Shown piece after piece: positions 52,993 through 62,265 of a stretch of DNA of 64,000 bases; the stretch's first letter is position 1, and every line of letters starts with the position of its first letter. The notes under the pieces were generated by a model. It did not search any database. It saw nothing but the letters and a program-made list of their open reading frames with translations, and was not told the DNA's origin. This DNA is from JAOSJT01 sp035362335 (GTDB lineage: Bacteria; Bacteroidota; Ignavibacteria; SZUA-365). The stretch is from assembly GCA_035362335.1 (NCBI GenBank), contig DAOSDL010000024.1, positions 1-64,000 of the forward strand, in the 5' to 3' direction. A program made the translations under genes and the position numbers.

Positions 52993-54054
52993 TTACTCCT
53001 TCCGCCCTTCCGTCACCAGATGCACGGTCCGCGTCGGGAAGGCAAAGGCGATGCCGCGCTGCTCGAAGGCCTGGTACACCGCCAGATTGATGCGTTGCTG
53101 CACGTCCATGTAATCCTTGTATTCGGCCGACAGCACGTAGTACACAAATTCGAACAGCAGCGACGAAGCGGCGAAGGAAAGGAAATGCCCACGATCAAAA
53201 CGCGTCATCTCCTCGCGTTCGATGATCTCTCGCACCATGTCGGGAATGGCGACGACGTCGTCGTAGGGCGTGCCGTATTCCACATCGAGCGTGAACACGA
53301 TGCGGCGTTCGCTCATGCGCTTGAAATTTCGCACGCGGCTGCGCAGCAGATCGGTATTGGAAAACACGATCAGCTCGCCGCTCAGCGAACGAATGTGCGT
53401 GGTGCGCATACCGATTTTCTCTATCGTCCCCCGGAAATCGTCGATGATGATAAAATCACCGATGATGAAGGGCTTGTCGATGGCGATGGATAACGAGGCG
53501 AACAGATCGCCGAGAATGTTCTGCGCCGCCAACGCCACGGCGATTCCTCCAATACCCACACTCGCGATAAGCGCGGTGATGTCTACACCGAGATTGTCCA
53601 GGATCAGCAAAAGCAACACCGACCAAAGCAGCAGCCTGCTCAGAAAGCGCAATACCGACAGCGTGGTTTGTGTGGAGGCGTCGTTGTATTCCTCCAGCTT
53701 CGTGGTTTTCCTTATGGCATACAGGATGATGGCATTGCCCCACATGCCGACCTGAATCAGCACCACTGCGAACATGAGGTGATCCAGGCTTCGCTGCATC
53801 GCCGCTGACATGGCGAGCCAATGACTCGCAACATACAGTCCGATCCCGATCATAAAGAGCAGGCGGACGCGTTCGAGCAAGCCGACAAGCATGTCGTCGA
53901 GATCGGTGCTGGTGCGCGCGACGAGCCGTTTGAGTCGAAACAGGAAAAAGCGCTTGGCCAGGAACAGCAGCGCGACCACGGCGATGGCAATGCCGATGGT
54001 GATCAGCCACTGCACGATACTGTTGCCAAGGACGCTTGTGTTAAAGACATCCAT
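52993..54054 (-). CDS. MscS-type mechanosensitive channel
   Basis: The 353-residue protein has four or five N-terminal membrane helices, then the pore/beta-domain region typical of MscS: VGIGGIAVALAAQNILGDLFASLSIAIDKPF, IIDDFRGTIEKIGMRTTHIR and VFSNTDLLRSRVRNF. It would release solutes on sudden osmotic downshift. ATG 54054 is used because GGAGA lies seven bases upstream and the otsB stop is just before it. Its place between otsB and otsA ties trehalose make-up to release, an osmotic-stress unit. Confidence 0.93.
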   Translation of the reverse strand: MDVFNTSVLGNSIVQWLITIGIAIAVVALLFLAKRFFLFRLKRLVARTSTDLDDMLVGLLERVRLLFMIGIGLYVASHWLAMSAAMQRSLDHLMFAVVLIQVGMWGNAIILYAIRKTTKLEEYNDASTQTTLSVLRFLSRLLLWSVLLLLILDNLGVDITALIASVGIGGIAVALAAQNILGDLFASLSIAIDKPFIIGDFIIIDDFRGTIEKIGMRTTHIRSLSGELIVFSNTDLLRSRVRNFKRMSERRIVFTLDVEYGTPYDDVVAIPDMVREIIEREEMTRFDRGHFLSFAASSLLFEFVYYVLSAEYKDYMDVQQRINLAVYQAFEQRGIAFAFPTRTVHLVTEGRKE

Positions 54055-54056
54055 GG

Positions 54057-54827
54057 TCAATTCTCCAGCCATTGATCGAGGAAGCGCAACAGTTCCGCTG
54101 GTGGATTGAGTCGCAGCTGCGCGAGCGTGGGCTTTGGCTCGCTGCGCACCTGCACGCATAAACCGCTACCGCGAAGTACGCGGAATGCATCCTCGTCCGT
54201 CCGATCATCACCGAGATACGCAGCGGCGCAGGGCGCGATTTCGTGCAGCAATGTAGCCACGGCGTGCCCTTTGTCGCGGCCGGGCACGCGGAGTTCCACG
54301 CCACCATCGAATTGATGGAGCAGCAATCCATCGTCCACGCTTTCTCGATGCGCGACGATGAGCGCGCGAAGCTGCGCAAGTGCGTCCCGCTTCATGCCGC
54401 GCCAATGCACCGCCAGCGAAGCGGGCTTGAACTCGAGCTGTTCGGCATGCACATGCTGCAACAGCCATTCGCGTTCGCGTTGCAAGGCGAGGTGTTGCCG
54501 GGGCCGAAACGTTGGCGGCTGATAGTTGCCATTCGGCAAGCGCCGCTCCCAGCCGTGCGAGCCCCAAATCTCGGGCGTTTCGGGAAGATCGAGCAAGCGC
54601 AGCGCATCCTCCACGGCACGCCCGGTGACGATGACAACGCGCGTTCGCTGATCCTGAAGCAATGCGACGAGACGCTCGCGCACGCCCGGCCAAGGCGCGG
54701 CATTGTCACGACGAAGCACGAACGGGGCCAGCGTCCCGTCGTAATCGAGCATGAGCAGGCGGGAGGGGCATTGTGGCAGATTTTCGAAAAACGCATGAAC
54801 CGAGTTGTCGTTGACCAATACTTCCAT
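54057..54827 (-). CDS. otsB: Trehalose-6-phosphate phosphatase
   Basis: The 256-residue protein is a HAD-type OtsB: LLMLDYDGTLAPFV with the nucleophile Asp, VVIVTGRAVEDALRLL, IWGSHGWERRLPNG, VELRVPGRDKGHAV and AYLGDDRTDEDAFRVL. It removes phosphate from trehalose 6-phosphate. It follows the TreT-like gene by nine bases and precedes the channel gene by two. Confidence 0.95.
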   Translation of the reverse strand: MEVLVNDNSVHAFFENLPQCPSRLLMLDYDGTLAPFVLRRDNAAPWPGVRERLVALLQDQRTRVVIVTGRAVEDALRLLDLPETPEIWGSHGWERRLPNGNYQPPTFRPRQHLALQREREWLLQHVHAEQLEFKPASLAVHWRGMKRDALAQLRALIVAHRESVDDGLLLHQFDGGVELRVPGRDKGHAVATLLHEIAPCAAAYLGDDRTDEDAFRVLRGSGLCVQVRSEPKPTLAQLRLNPPAELLRFLDQWLEN

Positions 54828-54836
54828 GGCGGAACC

Positions 54837-56078
54837 TCACCGCAACAGGACGCGATTGTCCTGTCCATTTTTCAACAACAGCATCAAGGTCAAATACTCG
54901 CCAACGTGACGCGTCAGCAGGAAATTGTCGCGCACGAATTCGCGTGCCAACGCACCCATGTGTTCGCGGCGCTCCCGATTGTGCAGCAGGTAGCGGATAC
55001 GCAGCGCGGCACCTTCCGGCGTCGACACGAGGAAACCGGTGTGATGGTTCATCACCTGCAGCCGTATGCCGCCGGTATTTCCTCCGATCACCGGTTTGCC
55101 TTTCCACATCGCCTCCGTGACGGTAAGACCGAAACCCTCGCGCGTGGATTTTTGCAGGACGATATCGGCGGCCCTCTGCAAAGCGTTGATCACGCGATGC
55201 GCGTCGGAGGGCAGTAAAAGCACATGCACATCGTCGTCGCCATCGGCGGCCGCGTGCACTTCGCGCAACACGGCTTCGCCCTCGGGATCATCGTCGGCGC
55301 CGCCTCCGGCGAGCACCAGTTGCAAGCCCGGAACGAAGCGCTTCGCGATGCGATAGGCCTGGATCACACCGACGGGATCCTTGAAGCGGTCATAGCGCGA
55401 TACTTGCAGGATCATGGGACGCGCGCGGTCGATACCGAAGCGTCCATATACCGCATCGATTTCCCCGGCCTCGAGATCGATGTTCTTCTCACTCAGCGGA
55501 TCGATACTGGGCGGGATGAGGTACTGGGGATGCGGCAAGGGCTGCGCGAAATCCGACAGCGAGAAAATACTGGCGTCGTAATCGGCGACCCATTGCCGCA
55601 GGTAGTTCCACACGGGTCGATACGGACGACGCACGTCGATATGGCAGCGCCACACCCAAGTGCCCCGGCGACGGGGGAGCATGCGCAGCAAGGGGGCCGG
55701 TTGCGGATCGTGAATGAACACCACATCGGCATCTCGCAGCGTATCGCTCAGGCGCTCGGCGTTCCGGCGATTCGTTTCTTCAAAATGCCGGAGCAACGCA
55801 TCCGGTATGGTGACGGTCTCGCCCTGCAAACCATTGTGGAAGGACTTCGTGCATTGATAGTACTCGGCGTCGCCTTCGATGATTTCCCAATCCGTGGGAA
55901 TATCCAGCTCGTTGAGCAGGGGCAGGAGTTTATGGAGAATTTCCGCCACGCCTCCGCCGGCGCGCGTGGAATTGACATGCACCACACGCATGCCACGCAG
56001 AGGTCGGGCCAGTCGTCGGAGCTTGTCGACAACATCGCCGCCGGTGATTGCCGCATAGCGCTCGAGTAACGCGGTCAT
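54837..56078 (-). CDS. TreT-like trehalose-forming glycosyltransferase (GT4)
   Basis: The 413-residue protein matches the TreT/trehalose-synthase branch of GT4: MRVVHVNSTRAGGGVAEILH, CTKSFHNGLQG, VVFIHDPQPAPLL, WVWRCHIDV, PMILQVSRYDRFKDPVGVI, LQLVLAGGG and ILQKSTREGFGLTVTEAMWK with the E-x7-E site. TreT makes trehalose directly from ADP-glucose and glucose and can run in reverse. ATG 56078 has GGAGGTGA upstream and overlaps the stop of the previous gene by four bases. The operon thus holds two trehalose routes. Confidence 0.88.
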   Translation of the reverse strand: MTALLERYAAITGGDVVDKLRRLARPLRGMRVVHVNSTRAGGGVAEILHKLLPLLNELDIPTDWEIIEGDAEYYQCTKSFHNGLQGETVTIPDALLRHFEETNRRNAERLSDTLRDADVVFIHDPQPAPLLRMLPRRRGTWVWRCHIDVRRPYRPVWNYLRQWVADYDASIFSLSDFAQPLPHPQYLIPPSIDPLSEKNIDLEAGEIDAVYGRFGIDRARPMILQVSRYDRFKDPVGVIQAYRIAKRFVPGLQLVLAGGGADDDPEGEAVLREVHAAADGDDDVHVLLLPSDAHRVINALQRAADIVLQKSTREGFGLTVTEAMWKGKPVIGGNTGGIRLQVMNHHTGFLVSTPEGAALRIRYLLHNRERREHMGALAREFVRDNFLLTRHVGEYLTLMLLLKNGQDNRVLLR

Positions 56079-56752
56079 GACGTCACCTCCACCCCGGTCC
56101 ACCGGGTTGCCACCTCGGTGATTCTGTCCCGCAACGAGGAAAGCGTCACGAAGTAATGGTCCACTTCGGCAAGTCCATCCACCAGTGCGGCGAAATCGCC
56201 CTGCTGCGCTTCCAACCAGACCGTGAAATCGTCCCGCCCGTCGGAGGTGCGACGACGCGCATCGATGAAGTGATAGAAAACGCTGCTGGTACTGAGCCCC
56301 GGAATGGCGGCGATGAGTTCCCGCGGTGTTCGCACACTCACGCCGGTATCGAAGACGACGATCTGTGATCGTATGAACGAGAACTGCTCATCGGTTTTCG
56401 ACCATGGCACCATTTCCTGTTCGTCCAAGCGAAAATCGACAATGTCAAGCAGCTCCTGCCGCAATCCTTCAAGCGTGCGATGGTCACGCGGATCGACAAC
56501 GCTGAGTCGTTCCGCCACGATTTCATCGCGCAGCGCATGATGCGCCCATGAAGCGAAATCGTTGTTGTACACCGGCTCGTCGAATTTCGGACGAAGCCGC
56601 GAACCCCAGAAATGGTAATACAAGCTGTCGGCGTTCACATCGCGTATGTGATCGCGCAGCTCGCGCAGGTTTTGCGCTCTCCTGCCCGTGGCAATGGCCG
56701 CGAGCGAACAATCGTGAATACGGAACGGCTGAATCGTTGGTCCATTGTTCAT
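56075..56752 (-). CDS. Uncharacterised protein leading the trehalose operon (DUF5752-like)
   Basis: The 225-residue soluble protein has no catalytic motif that I recognise. It seems to hold two related halves with similar words (SLYYHFWGSRLRPKFDE and SVFYHFIDARRRTSDG; DFASWAHHALRDE and DFTVWLEAQQGD), and both halves pair a Y-H-F segment with a W. I recall similar proteins (DUF5752) near trehalose synthases. It overlaps the TreT-like gene by four bases. A regulatory or accessory role in trehalose metabolism is inferred from position only. Confidence 0.6.
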   Translation of the reverse strand: MNNGPTIQPFRIHDCSLAAIATGRRAQNLRELRDHIRDVNADSLYYHFWGSRLRPKFDEPVYNNDFASWAHHALRDEIVAERLSVVDPRDHRTLEGLRQELLDIVDFRLDEQEMVPWSKTDEQFSFIRSQIVVFDTGVSVRTPRELIAAIPGLSTSSVFYHFIDARRRTSDGRDDFTVWLEAQQGDFAALVDGLAEVDHYFVTLSSLRDRITEVATRWTGVEVTS

Positions 56753-56849
56753 GGCATCGACTCGAATTGTGAAACAAGCGAAGGTCCCTATCTTTTACCA
56801 ACAGCACCCTTCGCTTCATCGTTCCCCCCCACCACGAGAAAGCGTCCGC

Positions 56850-57779
56850 TTACAAGAGATAGAAGCGTCCGCGATTCTCCAACCGGCTTCGGATCTTCCC
56901 CTCCGCGAGCAGCACGTCGAGATATTTTCCCACATCGAGTGCATGCAGTTGCAAACCCTCGGCGAGATCGTCGATGGTGCAGGGGCGCACGCGCAGCACA
57001 TTCAGGATGCGCTGCTCCACATCTTCGCTGTAGGCCACGCAGCGATGGCGCAGCACGGCCTTGCCTATCACTTCCACCGCGGGCCCCAGGCGATGTGCGA
57101 TGGCCTCCAGATTCTCCCGTGGCATGGCCTGTATCCACTCCACCGCGCCGGGACGATCCAGCGAATTGAGTTGCACGCGCGTGCAGCGCAGGCGCGCGAT
57201 GGTGTCGCGGAACAGCGCCACTTCCTCGTCTCCGTCGTTGATGCCGGGGATGATGAACACTTCCAGCCAGAGTTCACCGCAGTACTCATGCGAAAAGCGA
57301 TGCAGGCCTTCAATCAACTCCGCACTGCTGATGCCGCGCCGTGGCCGGTTGATCTTGCGGAACACTTCCTCCGACACCGCGTCCAGCGACGGCACCACCA
57401 GATCGGCGCGCAGCAACGCCGCCCGCACATCCGCATCTCCCAGCAACGTACTGTTGGTGAGCACGGTCACCCGATACCGGGGAAATTCCTCCTTGAGCAT
57501 GGCGATCACATCACCGATGCCGCTGTGCAGCGTGGGCTCGCCCGAGCCGGAGAAGGTGATGGAATCCAGTTCCGGACCCTCGCGCAGCACCGCGCGCAAT
57601 TCCTCGAGCACCTCGCGCGTGGGCACATACTCGCGGCGCTCGAGCGTGAGATCGTCCGTGCTCCCGCATTCGCAGTACAGGCAGTTGAGCGTGCATTGCT
57701 TGCCCGGCGTGAGATCGATGCCCAGCGACACCCCCAGACGCCGTGAAGGAATGGGTCCGAATACATAGCGCAGTTTCAT
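56850..57779 (-). CDS. Radical SAM protein (COG0731-like)
   Basis: The 309-residue protein begins MKLRYVFGPIPSRRLGVSLG and has the radical SAM cluster motif GKQCTLNCLYCECG (CxxxCxxC), then ITFSGSGEPTLHSG, VTVLTNSTLL, VPSLDA and EVFIIPGIND. This fits the COG0731/wyosine-type radical SAM family. The C-terminal ~80 residues look like a winged helix. The ATG has GGAGG seven bases upstream; the frame continues upstream without support. The substrate is unknown. Confidence 0.9.
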   Translation of the reverse strand: MKLRYVFGPIPSRRLGVSLGIDLTPGKQCTLNCLYCECGSTDDLTLERREYVPTREVLEELRAVLREGPELDSITFSGSGEPTLHSGIGDVIAMLKEEFPRYRVTVLTNSTLLGDADVRAALLRADLVVPSLDAVSEEVFRKINRPRRGISSAELIEGLHRFSHEYCGELWLEVFIIPGINDGDEEVALFRDTIARLRCTRVQLNSLDRPGAVEWIQAMPRENLEAIAHRLGPAVEVIGKAVLRHRCVAYSEDVEQRILNVLRVRPCTIDDLAEGLQLHALDVGKYLDVLLAEGKIRSRLENRGRFYLL

Positions 57780-57928
57780 GCTTCCGCCTCCTGCGATAAA
57801 CCTAGGACGCTGCTGGATGTTCTCCAAATGATCGTAACGTTGTTTGTATCGCTGATCGTGTCGCTGTCGGTGAATTCATTGAAGAGGAGAGTAATGAGTG
57901 TAAGGTGAGTAAGGAGGGATTGGTGTCG

Positions 57929-58084
57929 GCGCTTTGCGAGCACGGTGCTTCGCTGGCACGGAGGACTCGGAGCGCTTCGCGAACACGGTGCTTCGCCCGC
58001 ACGGAGCACTCGGAGCGCTTCGCGAGCACGGCGCTTCGCCTGCACGGAGCACTCGGAGCGCTTCGCGAACACTGAGCACTCGGA
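57929..58084. repeat. 43-base tandem repeat, 3.6 units
   Basis: Units start at 57929, 57972, 58015 and 58058 (partial). The pattern is GCGCTTCGCGAACACGGTGC, then TTCGCCCGCACGGAGCACTC and GGA. Each unit contains GCTTCGC and GCACGGAGCAC words that can pair. The rest of the gap 57780-58271 has no gene. Confidence 0.88.
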
Positions 58085-58147
58085 GGGTATCGAAGCTTTT
58101 CGTCGTTGCACGATCGCATGGCTGGAGCGCGGTCGCCGTGCCAGCCA

Positions 58148-58216
58148 GCTCGGATCCTCGCGGACTTCCACGATTAATCTGTGCTAATCTGCGTATAATC
58201 TGTGCAATCTGTGGTT
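58148..58216. repeat. Dispersed repeat, 'aatctgtg' family, short copy
   Basis: The stretch TCGGATCCTCGCGGACTTCC, followed by ATTAATCTGTGCTAATCTGC and CAATCTGTGGTTTT, matches the left part of the element at 38139-38215. It lacks the right part seen at 1-83 and 38189-38271. Confidence 0.75.
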
Positions 58217-58271
58217 TTCCCACTCAGTCGACTCCACCACAGAAATCATGGCACCCGCGCGGCTTCGGCGC

Positions 58272-59360
58272 TCATCGGTCGCGTTTGTCTTTGAAGTTCT
58301 TGAGCAGTCGCCCGAACACACGCTCCCGCCGTCGTCGCTCGGCCACGCTCACATCCAATCGTTCGGCGTCGCGGCGAATGCGGAGAAAGTTCTCGTAGCG
58401 GGCGGCATCGATGTCGCCGCGCTCCACCGCGGCGCGCACGGCGCAGCCGGGCTCGGCTTCATGGCGGCAATCATCGTAGCGGCAGTCCGCCGCCAATGCG
58501 CTGATATCATCGAATACCGCATCGAGTCCATCCTGCGCGCCGATATGGCCCAATTCGCGCATGCCCGGCGTATCGATCAGCACGCCGCCCCCGGGGAGCA
58601 GGTGCATCGCGCGGGTGGTGGTGGTGTGCCGCCCCTTGTGATCCTGCGTACGTACTTCGGCGGTGCGCTCGCGCTGCTCGCCGAGCAGCACGTTGATCAG
58701 CGTGCTCTTGCCCACACCTGAGGAGCCGAGCAGGCACACGGTACGTCCGGCTTCGATCAATGTGCTCAGCTCGTCCATACCCTCGCCACTCATGCTGGAG
58801 AAGTAGACGATACGCATCGCGCCCAAGCGTTGCAGTTGTTCGCGCTGCTCCGCTCGTCGCGCCTCGTCGGCAACGTCCGCCTTGCTGATGAGCACCACGG
58901 GCTCGATGCCACCGTCGCACACCATCACAAGGTAGCGCTCGATGCGATTCACGCTGAAGTCCTCGTCCGCCGCGGTGAGAATAAAGGCGCGGTCCACATG
59001 CGCCGCCAGCAATTGATACCGCGTCGCGCGTCCCGGATCCTTGCGCCGCAACACCCCGCGCCGCGGCAGCACGTGCTCGACGATGCCGAGGCCGCTGTCG
59101 ATGAACAGCCGCGCGAGCACCCAATCGCCGGTCACGGGAGTTGCATGGTCATCATCGGTGGAGAAGAGCAGCGCCCCGCTGCATTCACCCCGCAGTTCGC
59201 CGGCCGCGCTGCGCAAGTCCATCGCATCGCGATGCACCGCCGTCACGCGCGCAAGTTCCAGACCACGCGACCGCGCCTCTTCGGCGGAAGCCAGCAAGCG
59301 TTCATTCACCCCGAAGTCGAGCAGCGAATGCGATCCTGATTCAGTATTACCATTGTTCAT
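58272..59360 (-). CDS. rsgA: Ribosome small-subunit-dependent GTPase A
   Basis: The 362-residue protein has the circularly permuted GTPase order of RsgA: G4 as PVVLISKADVAD, then G1 as VCLLGSSGVGKSTLINVLLG, G2/G3 as GRHTTTTRAMHLLPGGGVLIDTPGMREL, and the C-terminal zinc site CRYDDCRHEAEPGCAV. An N-terminal OB fold precedes these. RsgA helps mature the 30S subunit. It is a normal-length single gene. Confidence 0.95.
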   Translation of the reverse strand: MNNGNTESGSHSLLDFGVNERLLASAEEARSRGLELARVTAVHRDAMDLRSAAGELRGECSGALLFSTDDDHATPVTGDWVLARLFIDSGLGIVEHVLPRRGVLRRKDPGRATRYQLLAAHVDRAFILTAADEDFSVNRIERYLVMVCDGGIEPVVLISKADVADEARRAEQREQLQRLGAMRIVYFSSMSGEGMDELSTLIEAGRTVCLLGSSGVGKSTLINVLLGEQRERTAEVRTQDHKGRHTTTTRAMHLLPGGGVLIDTPGMRELGHIGAQDGLDAVFDDISALAADCRYDDCRHEAEPGCAVRAAVERGDIDAARYENFLRIRRDAERLDVSVAERRRRERVFGRLLKNFKDKRDR

Positions 59361-59508
59361 GATACAAAAATACGAATACCACGCGCATTTTCACCAATAC
59401 CCGGCACGTTTCCGCAATCTCGCTCGTCACCGAGCCGGTGGGATGCGATCAGTGAGCTTCCATGGGCGGTTATGCGAAATCCTGCGCGTTTCTTTTCCAC
59501 AACATTCA

Positions 59509-60741
59509 TCACTGCGCGCCGAGCAACACCGACCGCATTTCCACACGCCTCCCGTCCTGTACGAGCACGCGATAGACACCGTGTGGAAGCGCCGCCACAG
59601 GCAGCGTCACTGTCGCCGGCAGACCCGTGCCGTCGATGTCGCGTTCGAGCACCGTGCGTCCCAGCATGTCGACCAGGCGCAGCGTCGCAGTCCCCCCCGC
59701 TGCCGCATCGACGAGCACATGCATTTCTTCGTGCGCGGGTTGCGGATACAGCGCACGAATCACGCCGTTGCCTGCGGGCATGGGATGCTCGCCACCGGTG
59801 GGCGTGGTGATGGCCCGCCACCACAGACCATCTTCGCGCGCAGCGAGCAACCGTCCCGCATGAGCGTGCAGGTCGTAGAGCAACGCGAATTCATGATCGG
59901 TCACCATCCAATGTTCTCCGGCGTCGCCGCTGGATGCGATGAAATAATCACCGCGGGTGATCCCCGCGTACAGCACACCGCTCGCCTCGGTAATCGCCGC
60001 GGCATCGAGCGTGGGCAACGCGCGAATGCCGACATACTCCCAACGCGAGGCATCCAGGGGCGCGCGATACACGCCATTGTTGGTGGCGGCGAACACATGG
60101 GCGTCGGTCACGTGAAAATCGTAGGCCGTAAGCGTGGGATGCCCCGCTTCCAATTCGATACGCTCCCACTCGCTCGTACCGAAGGCGCGGCGATACACGC
60201 CACCGTTCTGTCCGGCGCCGGCCAGCAGATGCGTGGGCGTGGAAGCAATGGCGTGTATCCCGCGTGAGACGCCGAAGTACAGACCATCGTTCAGCGCGCG
60301 CCAGGGACCGGGATGGCCGAGCGCTATGGCGTAGACGCCCTCGCCATCGGTGCCGGCGTACAGCGTGTCGTCGACCACCACCATATCCGTCACAGTGAAG
60401 GGCAAGGCGGGATTGCCCACGCGCAGCCAGGTCGCGCCTTTGTCGCGTGAATGCAACACTCCGCGGAGATACGGTGCGATGAACACGTCGTCGTTCCATG
60501 CGAGCACGGAAAGCACAGGCACGGCCTCGTCTGGCAGCGGTGCGCAGGGCGACCAGGAGACGCCTCCATCGTCGCTGCGATGCACGGCGGTTTCTGTGCC
60601 CACGTACACACTGCCGCCGGAGGACGACAGTGCATAGCTGTACTCTCCGATGGAGGATATGCGTTGCCACTGCGCGTGCGCCGGCGCGAGCGAGACGATC
60701 ATCATGAAAGCGGACAGAGCGGAGATGGTACGGAGCAGCAT
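59509..60741 (-). CDS. Secreted BNR-type protein with T9SS sorting domain
   Basis: The 410-residue protein has a signal peptide (MLLRTISALSAFMMIVSLAP, then A-H-A-Q). Residues ~30-320 are Asp-box/BNR repeats (HRSDDGGVSWSP, LHSRDKGATWLRV, IASSGDAGEHWMV), probably a beta-propeller. The last ~80 residues are a T9SS sorting domain (ALYPQPAHEEMHV, LVDMLGRTVLER, LPHGVYRVLVQ). It is the first of three similar cargo genes in a row on this strand. Function is unknown. Confidence 0.88.
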   Translation of the reverse strand: MLLRTISALSAFMMIVSLAPAHAQWQRISSIGEYSYALSSSGGSVYVGTETAVHRSDDGGVSWSPCAPLPDEAVPVLSVLAWNDDVFIAPYLRGVLHSRDKGATWLRVGNPALPFTVTDMVVVDDTLYAGTDGEGVYAIALGHPGPWRALNDGLYFGVSRGIHAIASTPTHLLAGAGQNGGVYRRAFGTSEWERIELEAGHPTLTAYDFHVTDAHVFAATNNGVYRAPLDASRWEYVGIRALPTLDAAAITEASGVLYAGITRGDYFIASSGDAGEHWMVTDHEFALLYDLHAHAGRLLAAREDGLWWRAITTPTGGEHPMPAGNGVIRALYPQPAHEEMHVLVDAAAGGTATLRLVDMLGRTVLERDIDGTGLPATVTLPVAALPHGVYRVLVQDGRRVEMRSVLLGAQ

Positions 60742-60834
60742 CGGAACGGATCTTTCGGTGATTGCGACATGTCATATCGGATACGGCATGTCCGTTGGAT
60801 TGTTGCGGGCTGTACTATCATACCGCCATACGAA

Positions 60835-60879
60835 TGCCCCGTTACTTCACCAGGTTCGCCTTGTGAACGTAACGGGGCA
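60835..60879 (-). terminator. Hairpin between two T9SS genes
   Basis: TGCCCCGTTAC and GTAACGGGGCA form a perfect 11-base stem, extended inside by TTCAC/GTGAA. It lies 46 bases after the stop at 60925 on the minus strand. No T-run follows, so it may be a terminator or a processing site. Confidence 0.5.
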
Positions 60880-60924
60880 GAGCGCATGAGGCGCGCGTAT
60901 TCCGGATACGATTGTAGAGGAGTA

Positions 60925-62241
60925 CTACGGCGCCACGAGAACTTTCGCCACACGGAGGTCGCCGCCCGTGCGCAGTCGCGCGAAATACATGCCGGATGGA
61001 AGGGCGAGTGTGCCCAACCGCACATCATGTGTTCCCGCATCCAACACCCCATCGTAGAGAATGCGGATCGCGCGACCGTCGAGCGCGAGAAGATCGACAG
61101 TCACACGTTCGTGCGCGGGCAGTTCCACGCGCAGCGTCGCGGCCGTGTGTGCCGGGAGCGGCGTGGGATACAGACGTACGTCCAGATCAAGCGGAAGCAT
61201 ACCGGCAACGCCTGTGGGCGTGGGACCGTCCACACGTTCGAGTATCTCGCCCTGCTCCGTCACTGCCCAAACCTTCCCGTTCGGAGCCACGGTCACCGCA
61301 CGGATGGTGCGGTATTCGAGCGGTCGCACGGTATCCGGCAGCCAGGTCACGCCTGCGTCCGTGCTCCGATACACGCTTGTGCCGCGAGCCGAGGCGCCAA
61401 GCCACAGTGTTCCGTCGTGCCCCATGGTCAGGTCGTACAACAGCATGAGATTGCGAAGCTTTTCCCTCTCGATCCAGGTGACACCCGCATCGGTGCTCTC
61501 CGCCAGGTAGCTCTCCTCTCCACTGATGAAGACATGATCGCGCGACAGCGCGTACACGGCGAACATCTCCTTCCCCTTCGCCGCTTCGTAGCTGCTCCAG
61601 GTGTGGCCACCATCCGTCGTACTTGCCAGCCCGCCTTGCGAGCCCACCATCCAACCGTGCAGCGAATCGGTGAAATGCACATCCATCCAATACACACACG
61701 GCCCATCCTCGTACAGCGGGGGAAATGTTGCGAGCACGTTCCAGGTCTCACCACCGTCCGTAGTGCCATGCACCATGCTTTTACAACTAAAGCAGCTAAC
61801 AATGGAATCCCCGACAAGCCACGCTCTCTTTTCGTCGAGAAAGTACAGGGCACCGAAGTAGAACGAGCTGTCCAGGCTTCTGTCCTCAAACGTCGCCCCC
61901 CCGTCGGTGCTGCGAAAGAGCAAACCGGCGTCGCCGCACACCCAGGCGGTGCGCTCGTCGACAACGGCGATGGAGGGAAATTGCTTGACAAAGCCGGTGT
62001 CCGGGACGAGGCGCAGCGGCGACCAGGTATTCCCACCATCGGAGGTACGCAGCACCCCCCACTTCACCGTGACGATGGCGTGGTTGTCGTCGAGAAACGC
62101 GATATCCAGTGGATGATGCCGGCTGCTTGCCGTTTCATAGCGGAGGGCCCAATGATGCCCGTTTTGCGCCCGGCAATACTCGCCCAGACCAAGAGCGAGC
62201 AGCACAAGGACGCAGGAAAGAACGCGCATGGATCTTTTCAT
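60925..62241 (-). CDS. Secreted Ycf48/BNR-type protein with T9SS sorting domain
   Basis: The 438-residue protein has a signal peptide (MRVLSCVLVLLALGLGEYCR, then A-Q). Residues ~30-330 are Ycf48/BNR-type repeats (LRTSDGGNTWSP, FRSTDGGATFED, TTDGGETWNVL, ASTTDGGHTWSS, YRSTDAGVTWLP), a likely beta-propeller. The end is a T9SS sorting domain (VRLYPTPLPAHTAA, LLALDGRAIRI, LPSGMYFARL). A GGAG site precedes the ATG. Function is unknown. Confidence 0.9.
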   Translation of the reverse strand: MKRSMRVLSCVLVLLALGLGEYCRAQNGHHWALRYETASSRHHPLDIAFLDDNHAIVTVKWGVLRTSDGGNTWSPLRLVPDTGFVKQFPSIAVVDERTAWVCGDAGLLFRSTDGGATFEDRSLDSSFYFGALYFLDEKRAWLVGDSIVSCFSCKSMVHGTTDGGETWNVLATFPPLYEDGPCVYWMDVHFTDSLHGWMVGSQGGLASTTDGGHTWSSYEAAKGKEMFAVYALSRDHVFISGEESYLAESTDAGVTWIEREKLRNLMLLYDLTMGHDGTLWLGASARGTSVYRSTDAGVTWLPDTVRPLEYRTIRAVTVAPNGKVWAVTEQGEILERVDGPTPTGVAGMLPLDLDVRLYPTPLPAHTAATLRVELPAHERVTVDLLALDGRAIRILYDGVLDAGTHDVRLGTLALPSGMYFARLRTGGDLRVAKVLVAP

Positions 62242-62265
62242 GTCATTCTCCTGTCTTAAACCGTT

